Positions 8,517-16,892 of a DNA stretch of 64,000 nucleotides are shown one piece after another. The stretch's first letter is position 1. Every line of letters starts with the position of its first letter. Both the position numbers and the translations under genes were made by a program. This DNA comes from an uncultured Clostridium sp. (GTDB lineage: Bacteria; Bacillota; Clostridia; Lachnospirales; Lachnospiraceae): assembly GCA_900549235.1 (NCBI GenBank), contig URNT01000003.1, positions 94,008 to 158,007 of the forward strand, read 5' to 3'. The notes beneath the pieces are model-generated. The model saw only the letters and a list, made by a program, of their open reading frames with translations, was not told the DNA's origin and made no database searches.

Positions 8517-9185
8517 TTAAATAAAATTTAACATATTGTTTAGGAATGTTTTCTTTATGGGATGGATCTGTATGGACCCGTCTTCCACTGCGGCGATCAT
8601 GGGCCCCCGCCCAAGACGTCGCCCTTTTTCATTGAAACGGCTGGTAAAACCGGCAATGCGGATCTGAAAGGGGGCCATTTCAAAGGCCAGCACCACTGCG
8701 TTTTTGTTGTCTCCCACTCCGGCGGTGGCGGAACCCCGAAGCTGGCCGAGGATAATGATATTGCCCTTGGCTATGACCCTGGCTCCATGTTCTACATCGC
8801 CGATTATGACGATGCTGGCTTCTGATTCAAGGGTATCCCCCCGCTTTAAGGTTCCCCGGTAGAACTGCCCGGTCTGGGAGCTCAGCTCCATCAACTTTTC
8901 ATTCAGTGCTTTTTCACAGCGTTCGATCCGCTCGGCATCTGTATCCAGAAGACAGAGGATCTCAATCTGTGAATTTCTCGTAATCGTATTGACAATCTCA
9001 AATTCCTCTCCGGCAGTGAGGCTTCGCCCCTCCAGGGTCAGAGCCATCTGAGCGGCCCCCCAGAACCTGGCGCTTTCGCGGAATTTTTTCCCAATGGCGG
9101 CAAGGAGCTCTTCAAAGGGGAGTTCCGGATCCAGGATCACGGTCATTCCCGCCTTGCTGCTTTTTATCACTACCGCATTGTACAT
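8517..9185 (-). CDS. minC: Septum site-determining protein MinC
   Basis: MinC is the FtsZ polymerisation inhibitor that acts when held at the membrane by MinD. The 222-residue product has an N-terminal FtsZ-binding domain at about residues 1-95 and a C-terminal beta-helical MinD-binding domain, recognised by YRGTLKRGDTL, IVIIGDVEHGARVIAKGNIIILG and LRGSATAG. It starts at ATG 9185 with GAGGTGATT upstream. It lies 20 bases after mrdA and 75 bases before minD. The longer gap before minD contains AT-rich sequence but no clear hairpin. Confidence 0.92.
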   Translation of the reverse strand: MYNAVVIKSSKAGMTVILDPELPFEELLAAIGKKFRESARFWGAAQMALTLEGRSLTAGEEFEIVNTITRNSQIEILCLLDTDAERIERCEKALNEKLMELSSQTGQFYRGTLKRGDTLESEASIVIIGDVEHGARVIAKGNIIILGQLRGSATAGVGDNKNAVVLAFEMAPFQIRIAGFTSRFNEKGRRLGRGPMIAAVEDGSIQIHPIKKTFLNNMLNFI

Positions 9186-9205
9186 ACAATCACCTCGTTT
9201 ACTGG

Positions 9206-12124
9206 TTAGTCACCAATGGTTACATTTGATACACCTAAGGCTCCAGAGCCAAGTACCTGCTCTAAAGTCGTATATCCATAATAATACTCATACACCTTCT
9301 TTCCAAGGGTAGCCGCATTGGTACCGGCGTAGCCATTGGGGATATTCACCGTTACAGCGATCTCAGGATGGCTGTAAGGGGCAAAGGAAACAAAGAAGGC
9401 GTGGTTGGGACGGCTTTTGTCCTCCTGGGCCGTACCCGTTTTTCCGGCCACCTCTACAGGCAGGTCGGAGAAAATACTTCTGGCGGAGCTGTTTGTGATC
9501 ACGCGCCTCATGCCTGCGTGAACGGTGTCCCATGTAAGATCGGATACATCGATCTGTGAATAGACCTCCGGTGTGTAATCGGTGATCAGGTTTCCGTCAG
9601 AATCAGTCAGTTTGTCTAACAGGCTCAGCTGGAATACAGTGCCTCTGTTTGCAAGAGCGGCAATGTAACGGGACAGCTGTGTATTGGTATACATATGAGT
9701 GCCCTGGCCCATGGCGGAACGTTCTGGGTCCTCTCCGGTCAGCTGGGGCTCATTTTCTGTAATCTCCACGCCGGAGGTATGATCCAGGCCGAACATGGAA
9801 GCATAGCGGCGGATGGTCTCAAGACCCTGCTCCGGCGAATAGGTTCCGTCCGGGGCGATGCTTAACCGGTGGGCCATCTCCGCGAAAAAGTAGTTGCAGG
9901 AATTCTGGATGCCCTCTACGATAGTCTCTGCATTGTGGCGGCCCGGATAGATCCAGCATTTGATGGGTTTGCTGATCTGGTCATAGATACCGGTACATAC
10001 AATGGTCTCCTGGGTATCTACCACTCCTTCCTCCAGCGCTGCAATGGCTGTAATGGGCTTAAAGGTAGAGCCGGGAGCCTTTCTTGCCTGGGTAGCGTTG
10101 TTGTAGAGCGGATTGGAAAGGTCATTCTGGAGCTTCGCGAAGTAGGCGGGGTCCACGCTTCCTGACATCTGGTTGTTGTCATAGCTTGGGTAGGTGACCA
10201 GAGCCAGTACCTCTCCTGTCTTTACATCCGTTACCACACAGCCTGCCGTACAGGGATCCAGGGCAAGCTGGGCCGGCGTCAGTTCCAGATTGTTGATCTT
10301 ATTCAGCATAAAGTTGAAGGTATAATTGCTGTCTCCCTGTTCCAGAGCCGCGATCTCTTCCTCGTTGTAGGCAAGGACACCCTGAGCGTACAGGGCCAGG
10401 CAGAGCTGCCGCCCAGTGATCACCTCGTCATTAACCAGATACCGGAAGATAAGCTTGGTAAACTTTATATCCTCTGATAAATGCTGGATGATGTAGTCCG
10501 TAAGCTGGTTGAATATATCATCTGCGTTGGAGTATTTGCTGTCTGTCTCCATCTGTGTGGTATCGATCCAGCTCTCGGAGATGCCGCCGTAGAGATAATC
10601 CCTGAGGCTGATGGTGCCGTTTCTCCAGGACTGGTAAAGCTCTGAGCTTTGGTCGATCTTATTTCTCTGTACGATCCCTACATCGGAACTTGAGAGAAAG
10701 GTATAGATATAGTTCATATAAGAGGCCATATCCTCTGGAAGATCATTCATAATAGCCGCGTGAGGGCTCATAAGCTCATTGCGGATGGAGGAAAGGATCT
10801 GGTCCCTGGAGGTCTCGTAGATCCGGTAGATCTCCTGCTCAATCTCAGAGGCGTCCTCCTTTGCCATATCGGACAGAGAAAGGACGTTATTGTTGATCAG
10901 CTGATAGTAAGCATCCTTAACGGGAATGGGGCGCTTGGAGGCATCCGGATAATCCGCAATATCAATATCCTGATTGCGCAGCCAGTAGGTCAGGACACCG
11001 GCCAGCTGCTGCTCCATCAGGTTGTAGATTGCCACTTGAAGATTCCGGTCGATGGTCAGGTATACGTCATTTCCTGCCTGGGGATCGGTCTGTTCGATGA
11101 TCTCCCTGGGGCGTCCCATATTGTCTACATACATCCGGGAATAGCCCTTTTCTCCCTGAAGCTCCAGCTCCATGGTCTGCTCGATGCCGATACGGCCTAC
11201 AATATCATTGAGATCGTACTTGTCCGGCGCATCCTCAGGCAGGGCCTGACCTTCCTCTGTATCCCGCCAGCGCTCATTTAAGTCGGAAAGCTGATCCTCA
11301 GGAACCTTTCCCGTATAGCCGATAATGGGAGCGAAATAGATGCTGTCATTGTACTTTCTTATATAAGAGCGTTCCACAGATACCCCCTGGAGATCGGCGA
11401 TATTTTCATTGATCTCCATCATGGTCTCCTCTTTTACATTGGTAGCTACGGTGGTGGTCTCGTATTTCTGATATTCTGTCAGCTTCATAGTATAGATGAT
11501 GTTTACCATGTCAAGGGCAATATCATCGGGAAGGACCAGGGGATTCCCATGCTCATCCTTCATCTTGTTCAGCTCATAGGACTCCTTCTTTTTATCGAGG
11601 GCCTGGCGGGGCGTGATGTTTGAAGGGTACTTTCCTGAGCTGTCATCCAGCTTTTCAGAGGAAATACCGTAAAAGTTTAAAAGGAACCGCCGTTTGGCAG
11701 ACTCAGAGGAGCTGGTGAAAATCAGTTCGCCGTTGTCATCCAGGCCTATCTCAAACTTTCCCTCCACTGTCTCACCTCTCTGGTTCAGTATGGTCACCAG
11801 GCGGTAGATCATGGCGTTGCGGTCCGCAGGCTTTGAGTAGGCGCCGTTGTCCTGGATGGTAACAGTGTAGGCTAGTTCGTTATAAGCCAGGGGGACTCCG
11901 TTGCGGTCGTAGATATTGCCGCGGGTGCCGGGGGTGAATACCTCCTTTTCTGTGCGCTGCATATAGGTCTCCTGGTAATCTGCTCCGTTTAAGATCTGCA
12001 TCTGGAACAGCTTTCCCGTAAGGCCTGCGAACAGGGCGGTAAAAATAACGGCCAGGGCAAAGAGCCTGGAGCTAAAGAGCTTTTTAAAAAATTCCCGAAG
12101 GACTTCTAACAGATCACTAAACAA
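9206..12124 (-). CDS. mrdA: Penicillin-binding protein 2, elongasome transpeptidase with large insertion
   Basis: This is a class B PBP that cross-links peptidoglycan with RodA during cell elongation. It has an N-terminal membrane anchor, the PBP dimerisation region with TRGNIYDRNG, and a transpeptidase domain with active-site motifs GSTFK (in KAPGSTFKP), SCN and KTG (in AGKTGTAQ). At about 972 residues it is far longer than the usual 600-750. Roughly 240 residues are inserted between LTIDRNLQ and TAGCVVTDVKTGEVLAL, at about residues 385-630. I chose the TTG at 12124 because AAGGAG lies eight bases upstream; a TTG at 12148 has no such site. It overlaps mreD by eight bases. Confidence 0.88.
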   Translation of the reverse strand: MFSDLLEVLREFFKKLFSSRLFALAVIFTALFAGLTGKLFQMQILNGADYQETYMQRTEKEVFTPGTRGNIYDRNGVPLAYNELAYTVTIQDNGAYSKPADRNAMIYRLVTILNQRGETVEGKFEIGLDDNGELIFTSSSESAKRRFLLNFYGISSEKLDDSSGKYPSNITPRQALDKKKESYELNKMKDEHGNPLVLPDDIALDMVNIIYTMKLTEYQKYETTTVATNVKEETMMEINENIADLQGVSVERSYIRKYNDSIYFAPIIGYTGKVPEDQLSDLNERWRDTEEGQALPEDAPDKYDLNDIVGRIGIEQTMELELQGEKGYSRMYVDNMGRPREIIEQTDPQAGNDVYLTIDRNLQVAIYNLMEQQLAGVLTYWLRNQDIDIADYPDASKRPIPVKDAYYQLINNNVLSLSDMAKEDASEIEQEIYRIYETSRDQILSSIRNELMSPHAAIMNDLPEDMASYMNYIYTFLSSSDVGIVQRNKIDQSSELYQSWRNGTISLRDYLYGGISESWIDTTQMETDSKYSNADDIFNQLTDYIIQHLSEDIKFTKLIFRYLVNDEVITGRQLCLALYAQGVLAYNEEEIAALEQGDSNYTFNFMLNKINNLELTPAQLALDPCTAGCVVTDVKTGEVLALVTYPSYDNNQMSGSVDPAYFAKLQNDLSNPLYNNATQARKAPGSTFKPITAIAALEEGVVDTQETIVCTGIYDQISKPIKCWIYPGRHNAETIVEGIQNSCNYFFAEMAHRLSIAPDGTYSPEQGLETIRRYASMFGLDHTSGVEITENEPQLTGEDPERSAMGQGTHMYTNTQLSRYIAALANRGTVFQLSLLDKLTDSDGNLITDYTPEVYSQIDVSDLTWDTVHAGMRRVITNSSARSIFSDLPVEVAGKTGTAQEDKSRPNHAFFVSFAPYSHPEIAVTVNIPNGYAGTNAATLGKKVYEYYYGYTTLEQVLGSGALGVSNVTIGD

Positions 12125-12647
12125 TGGTTGTATCTCTCCTTTTTCCAATATCCCCCACGCGTCTGCTGGCAGATAAGAACAGCCGGTATATCAAAAGAGT
12201 GGTCACTGCGGTAAAAATGATCTCAGGAAGCATGATATTCCAGAAATAGTATGGAAGGTTCAGGCGTCCCCGGATCAGGAAGCGAAAGACATATACATAC
12301 ATGCTGTACCACAAGCCGTTAAAGATGCTGAGGAGCAGAGGAAGGTTGATATAGTCTTCGTAGTAATACCGGGTGAAGATCCCATTTACATAACCGATAT
12401 GGACATAGATCAGGGTATAGAACCCGAAGGGGCCGCTGTAGAACAGATCCAGCAGCAAACCGGATAAAACCCCGTAAAACATCCCCGCTTCTTTTCCGTG
12501 TATGAAGCCGAAGGAAAAGGTAAGGATCAGAAGCAGGTTTGGGGTCGCGGCTAAAAACGGCAGCAGGGGGAACACACAGTTTTGTATGGTAAATGCAAGT
12601 ATGATAAACAGTATGTTAATAAGGACCCGTTTGATCTTGGCGTTCAT
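12117..12647 (-). CDS. mreD: Rod shape-determining protein MreD
   Basis: MreD is a small polytopic membrane protein of the elongasome. The 176-residue product has about five hydrophobic segments and family features FHGKEAGMFYGVLSGLLLDLFYSGPFGFYTL and a C-terminal RLFLSASRR. The longest run quoted in family descriptions is this GLLLDLF core. The ATG at 12647 overlaps the mreC stop codon as TGATG and AGGTGG lies ten bases upstream; a GTG one codon earlier is the alternative. It is coupled to mreC upstream and mrdA downstream. Confidence 0.87.
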   Translation of the reverse strand: MNAKIKRVLINILFIILAFTIQNCVFPLLPFLAATPNLLLILTFSFGFIHGKEAGMFYGVLSGLLLDLFYSGPFGFYTLIYVHIGYVNGIFTRYYYEDYINLPLLLSIFNGLWYSMYVYVFRFLIRGRLNLPYYFWNIMLPEIIFTAVTTLLIYRLFLSASRRVGDIGKRRDTTIV

Positions 12648-13492
12648 CACTGGGCATCCACCTCTTCCGTATTCTTTACATCTGTAAGCACCAGTACCTC
12701 CTGGAGGTTGTTGAAATCCGCAGCAGGGATCAGATACCCGGACTGTGTCAGATGCTCGGAGTCAATGGATACATCTACGGCATAGCCGATCAGAATCCCC
12801 GGCAGGAACTTGGTACTGATATTGGAGGTAATGATCTGGTCGCCGTCCCGGAGAACCGCGTCCTTTGATACGTCTGTCAGCTTTAAGCGTCCCTGTTCGT
12901 AAAGCATCAGATCGCCGGCCACAATACAGTTGTAGGAGGCATCTACGGACATGGCTCCTACACGGCTGGAATCATCGATAATGGAACGCACGGTGGCGTA
13001 GTTGGCCCCCACATCCGTTACGATGCCTACCAGGCCGCCGTCTGCCACTACGTTCATATCAACGGCCACACCATCTGCAGAGCCCTTGTTGATGCGGAAT
13101 ACCTGAAACCATTTTTCAGAATCTCTGGCAATGACCCGGGCGCCGATCTTATTGTACTGCATATACTGCTGATCCAGCTCATACAGCTCTCTCAGCCGTT
13201 CCAGCTCGTGCTGCTGGGACTGGAGACGGTTGTTGTCCTCGGTCAGCTGGGCCACCTGGGCTTTTAGCTGCTGGTTCTCCTCCAGGGCGCCTTTTAAGTT
13301 GCCGTAATTGGTGAGCTCATTGTACAGACCGGTTCCCAGCTTATTGACTCCGGACTGGATGGGGATCAGGAAATATCCCACGCCGGTCCGCAAAGGGTCC
13401 ATGATCCCATCCTTTAAGGAGGTGACCCCAATCAGCAGGACGCACAGGGCGGTAAGGCCGATTAAAATGTATTTACTGCGTTTTGACTCCAT
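12647..13492 (-). CDS. mreC: Rod shape-determining protein MreC
   Basis: MreC is a bitopic membrane protein that organises PBP2 and RodA on the outer face of the membrane. The 281-residue product has a transmembrane helix at about residues 8-25, a coiled coil at about 65-110 rich in Gln, Glu and Leu, and two beta-barrel subdomains with GSADGVAVDMNVV, GLVGIVTDVG and DGDQIITSN. It is followed by mreD with a one-base overlap. mreB, which normally lies immediately upstream, is replaced here by radC 14 bases away. Confidence 0.92.
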   Translation of the reverse strand: MESKRSKYILIGLTALCVLLIGVTSLKDGIMDPLRTGVGYFLIPIQSGVNKLGTGLYNELTNYGNLKGALEENQQLKAQVAQLTEDNNRLQSQQHELERLRELYELDQQYMQYNKIGARVIARDSEKWFQVFRINKGSADGVAVDMNVVADGGLVGIVTDVGANYATVRSIIDDSSRVGAMSVDASYNCIVAGDLMLYEQGRLKLTDVSKDAVLRDGDQIITSNISTKFLPGILIGYAVDVSIDSEHLTQSGYLIPAADFNNLQEVLVLTDVKNTEEVDAQ

Positions 13493-13506
13493 GAATTGAC
13501 TTCCTC

Positions 13507-14202
13507 TTACATGATTTGTTGTTCCCGGAAACTGTAGTAGGTACAGTCCCCGATAATGATATGGTCCAGTAATGTGATGCCTGTAAGGGCGCCTGCCTCC
13601 TGCACTCTCCTTGTGAGAAGCTCATCTGACTGGCTGGGGGAGGGATCGCCGCTGGGGTGGTTGTGAACCAGGACCATCCCTACCGCAAGGCACCGGAGGG
13701 CTTCGATCAGAATTTCCCTGGGAGTGGTTACGGAGGCGTTCACTGTGCCCCTGGATATAAGCTGCTCCCGGATCAGGGCCTGCTTGGTATTAAAATACAT
13801 CACATGGATTTCCTCCTGCTCCAGATGGCGCATATCTTCCATATAATAACCTGCAATCTCCTCTGGCTTTGTAAAAATAAGGGCTCCCTCCCGGCTCCGG
13901 TGGTTCCAGATCCTCCGGGACAGCTCTCCCACGCACAGAAGCTGGGCTCCTTTTGCCATACCGATACCCTTGACCTGGCACAGCTCAGTCATAGAGCAGT
14001 GCAGAAGGCTCAAAAGTCCCTGGCCCGGATCTCCAAGCTCCAGTATCCTGCGGGCAAGCTCCAGAGAGGTGTGATCCCTGGTGCCGGTGCGTATGATCAC
14101 CGCCAGAAGTTCGGCATCGCTGAGAGCCCTTGGGCCCAGGCTTAAGCATTTTTCATAAGGGCGGTCTGTGCTGGGAAGGTCTTTCATCGTTTTCTTTTTC
14201 AT
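13507..14202 (-). CDS. radC: RadC/JAMM-domain protein
   Basis: This is a RadC-family protein with N-terminal helix-hairpin-helix-like sequence (VKGIGMAKGAQL) and a C-terminal JAMM/MPN metal domain whose HNHPSGDPSPSQSD motif supplies the zinc ligands. The 231-residue length is normal. The biochemical role is still unsettled; old links to DNA repair were not confirmed for E. coli RadC. I chose the ATG at 14202 because AGGAGG directly precedes it, rather than the open frame to 14229. radC next to mre genes is conserved in Firmicutes. Confidence 0.9.
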   Translation of the reverse strand: MKKKTMKDLPSTDRPYEKCLSLGPRALSDAELLAVIIRTGTRDHTSLELARRILELGDPGQGLLSLLHCSMTELCQVKGIGMAKGAQLLCVGELSRRIWNHRSREGALIFTKPEEIAGYYMEDMRHLEQEEIHVMYFNTKQALIREQLISRGTVNASVTTPREILIEALRCLAVGMVLVHNHPSGDPSPSQSDELLTRRVQEAGALTGITLLDHIIIGDCTYYSFREQQIM

Positions 14203-14255
14203 GTGTCCTCCTGTTACGCACCTCTCCAAGGACGCAAGGGACAGAGACCGGCGGA

Positions 14256-14507
14256 TCAGATGAGCCGGTAGATGATCAGGGCCACAGCCAGGCCGATGAT
14301 GCCTGCCATGGTGATCTTGATGGTAAGCCCGAAGGTGATCACAAGAATCCCGAAATTGATCACAAGGGGTGAGTCAAAGCCAAAGGACTGGCCGAAATTC
14401 AGCCACTCCAGCCAGGATATGCCGGCTGCCAGCTCTCCCATAAAGCCTCCCAGGACGATGCCGGCTAAAAGCAGGATCAGTAAGATCCAGAAATTCTTGT
14501 GTCCCAT
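14256..14507 (-). CDS. DUF4321 small membrane protein
   Basis: The product is an 83-residue protein with two predicted transmembrane helices, one starting NFWILLILLLAGIVLGGFMG and one near residues 50-80 ending AVALIIYRLI. I recognise it as DUF4321, a conserved Clostridia protein of unknown function usually found just before maf, radC and mreB. Here it leads the operon under the promoter at 14538-14566. The maf and mreB genes usually found with it are absent. Confidence 0.78.
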   Translation of the reverse strand: MGHKNFWILLILLLAGIVLGGFMGELAAGISWLEWLNFGQSFGFDSPLVINFGILVITFGLTIKITMAGIIGLAVALIIYRLI

Positions 14508-14537
14508 AGTATTCCCTCCGGTTTACCTAATTAATAT

Positions 14538-14566
14538 ATATTACCATAAGTTATTTTTACTGTCAT
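14538..14566 (-). promoter_or_regulatory. Sigma-A-type promoter for DUF4321-radC-mreCD-mrdA-min-rodA operon
   Basis: A -35 box ATGACA (14561-14566) and a -10 box TAATAT (14538-14543) have 17-base spacing on the minus strand. The -35 box overlaps the last codons of the upstream PLP-enzyme gene. This is the only good promoter seen for the roughly 10-kb envelope operon below. Confidence 0.65.
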
Positions 14567-15858
14567 CTTAAAATTTTCAAAACTCCGTCGTCTAAAAGCT
14601 GCTGCAGGGACTTTAAGATACCAAGCTTTGCGTGATACCAGGTAAGCCCGCCTTGGAAATATACAGCGTAGGGGGGCTTGATGGGGCCGTCCGCACTGAG
14701 CTCGATGGAGGAGCCCTGGACAAAGGCTCCGGCCGCCATAATCACCTGGCTGTCATATCCCGGCATATCCCAGGGCTCCGGGATTACGTAGCTGTCTACC
14801 GGTGCAGCCGCCTGGATCCCCTTGCAGAAGGCGATGACTCCCTCCGGAGATCCGAAGGTGATGGCCTGGATGATGTCATGCCGTGACTCCGTACCATTTG
14901 GAACCACAGGGAACCCAAGACGTTCATAGAGATTTGCCGCGAAAACAGCCCCTTTTAAGGCGCCTGCCACCACGGTAGGAGCCAGGAAAAGTCCCTGGTA
15001 AAGCTGCTGGTTGATTCCCAGGCTTGCGCCTACCTCTTTTCCAAGGCCTGGAGCGCTGAGCCGGTAGGAGGCCCGGTCTACACAGTCCTTTCTTCCTACA
15101 ATATATCCGCCGATAGGCGCAAGGCCGCCTCCCGGATTTTTGATCAGGGAGCCCACAATCATATCGGCGCCTACATCCGTAGGTTCTATGGTCTCTACAA
15201 ATTCACCGTAACAGTTATCCACCATGCAGATTACATCGGGCTTGCACTTTTTTACGAAGGCGATCAGCTCACCGATCCGGGCCACAGAAAGGGTGGGCCT
15301 GGTGGCGTAGCCTTTGGAGCGCTGGATGGTCACCAGCCTGGTACGCTCATTGATGGCTTTTGCAATGGCTTCATAGTCGAAGCTGCCGTCAGGGAGCAGG
15401 TCCGCCTGGCGGTAGGTTACGCCGTATTCCTTTAAGGAGCCGGCCGATTCCCTGATGCCGATGACCTCCTCTAAGGTGTCATAGGGCTTTCCTACCGGGG
15501 AAAGAAGCTCATCTCCCGGTCTCAGGTTGCCGGATAAGGCAATATGAAGGGCGTGGGTGCCGCTCATAAGCTGGGGGCGCACCAGGGCGCTTTCCCCGTG
15601 GAATACACTGGCGTATACGTCCTCCAGGGTATCACGTCCCAGGTCATTGTAGCCGTAGCCGGTGGTGGCAGCAAAATGAATGTCGCTGACCCGGTTTTTC
15701 TGCATTCCCTTAATGACCTTTAGCTGGTTGTACTCTGCTCTCTCGTCGATTTCCAGAAAGCGGGGCTTTAACTGCTGTTCTGTCTCAGCCGCAAAGTCCA
15801 GTACCTCCTGGCTGATCCCCAGCTCTTTATACATCTGATCCAATCCTGTCTGTTCCAT
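14563..15858 (-). CDS. Methionine gamma-lyase family PLP enzyme (aluminium-resistance type)
   Basis: This is a 431-residue fold-type I PLP-dependent protein of the Met_gamma_lyase family (PF06838), often called aluminium resistance protein in older annotations. Visible features are SGTHALHIALSG at the cofactor-phosphate site, DVICMVDNCYGEFVE with the PLP-pyridine Asp, and a GSLIKNPGGG block with the Schiff-base Lys. True substrate and reaction are unknown for most members, so Cys/Met elimination is only a family label. The start at 15858 is supported by GGAG seven bases upstream; the frame extends to 15909, past the miaA stop. Its position after miaA is conserved in Clostridia. Confidence 0.85.
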   Translation of the reverse strand: MEQTGLDQMYKELGISQEVLDFAAETEQQLKPRFLEIDERAEYNQLKVIKGMQKNRVSDIHFAATTGYGYNDLGRDTLEDVYASVFHGESALVRPQLMSGTHALHIALSGNLRPGDELLSPVGKPYDTLEEVIGIRESAGSLKEYGVTYRQADLLPDGSFDYEAIAKAINERTRLVTIQRSKGYATRPTLSVARIGELIAFVKKCKPDVICMVDNCYGEFVETIEPTDVGADMIVGSLIKNPGGGLAPIGGYIVGRKDCVDRASYRLSAPGLGKEVGASLGINQQLYQGLFLAPTVVAGALKGAVFAANLYERLGFPVVPNGTESRHDIIQAITFGSPEGVIAFCKGIQAAAPVDSYVIPEPWDMPGYDSQVIMAAGAFVQGSSIELSADGPIKPPYAVYFQGGLTWYHAKLGILKSLQQLLDDGVLKILR

Positions 15859-15895
15859 TGTTTTTCTCCGTTCTGTTTCAGTTCTTACAAGTTTG

Positions 15896-16855
15896 TTATT
15901 GTAGCACAATCCCGTTTCTTTTACAATCCTCTAATATTTTTTCAAGGACGGCCTGGGTATCGCCTCCAAATTCCGGAAGATTCAGCCAGCGGACCTCTTT
16001 TTCCCGTCTGAACCAGGTAAGCTGGCGCTTGGCAAAGTGCCGGGTGTCCCGCTTTAGCTGGTAGACTGCCTCCTCCAGACTGCACTCACCATTCAGATAA
16101 TCCAGGATCTCCTTGTAGCCCAGTCCCTGCATGGAGGTCTGGCCCCGGCGGCAGCCCATCTCCTTCAGCTTCTTCACTTCTTCCAGGAGCCCCTGGTCAA
16201 GCATCTGATCCACACGCTGGTCGATCCGTTCATATAGAAGGGCACGATCCGTATTGATCACATAGTACAGGAAATTGTAGGGAGATTCCTTCTGGCGCAT
16301 GGCTTCGTTGTGCCGGGAAATGGGCTCTCCTGTCTGGCGGCAGTATTCGATGGCCCGGATCACCCGTTTTATATTGTTTGCGTGGATCTGGGCAGCGGCC
16401 TGAGGATCCAGCTCTTCAAGGATGGCATGGAGGATGGCCGGCGCCTGCCCGCCTTCCCTGGCAGCCAGGGCTTCCAGTTCTTCGCGGATGGGGCTTTGCT
16501 CCTCATTTTCCTGGAAATCGATGTCATATAGAAGGGCCTGGATATAAAAACCGGTTCCTCCCGCAAGAATGGGGATATGGCCCCGTTCATAGATGCCCCT
16601 TAGAGCCTCTTTTGCAAGGGTCTGAAAGGTGACAACGTTAAAATCCTCATCTGGCTCCAGCACATCGATGAGATGATGAGGAATTCCCTCCATCTCCTCC
16701 GGGGTGATTTTTGCAGAGCCGATATTCATGTGGCGGTAGACCTGCATGGAATCCGCACTTATGATCTCCCCTCCCACTGCCCTGGCAAGGCGTATGGACA
16801 GAGCGGTTTTACCTACGGCGGTAGGGCCGGTAAGAACGATCAGAGGCTGTTTCAT
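15896..16855 (-). CDS. miaA: tRNA dimethylallyltransferase
   Basis: MiaA transfers a dimethylallyl group to N6 of adenine 37 in tRNAs that read UNN codons. The 319-residue product begins MKQPLIVLTGPTAVGKTAL, which includes the P-loop. It then has SADSMQVYRHMNIGSAK, the GGTGFYIQALL loop, and the zinc/tRNA-binding C-terminal FAKRQLTWFRRE. I placed the start at the ATG at 16855, where AAGGAG is about 12 bases upstream. A GTG at 16867 would put that site directly against the start codon. It lies 37 bases after mutL and before the PLP-enzyme gene. Confidence 0.95.
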   Translation of the reverse strand: MKQPLIVLTGPTAVGKTALSIRLARAVGGEIISADSMQVYRHMNIGSAKITPEEMEGIPHHLIDVLEPDEDFNVVTFQTLAKEALRGIYERGHIPILAGGTGFYIQALLYDIDFQENEEQSPIREELEALAAREGGQAPAILHAILEELDPQAAAQIHANNIKRVIRAIEYCRQTGEPISRHNEAMRQKESPYNFLYYVINTDRALLYERIDQRVDQMLDQGLLEEVKKLKEMGCRRGQTSMQGLGYKEILDYLNGECSLEEAVYQLKRDTRHFAKRQLTWFRREKEVRWLNLPEFGGDTQAVLEKILEDCKRNGIVLQ

Positions 16856-16892
16856 AGAAGAATACACTCCTTATATTTTCTGGTAAAAGGGC

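Noticed and set aside
10760..11281. 173-codon plus-strand open frame opposite mrdA
   Set aside because: It is antisense to a well-supported gene, has no ribosome site and reads as a shadow of the mrdA codons.
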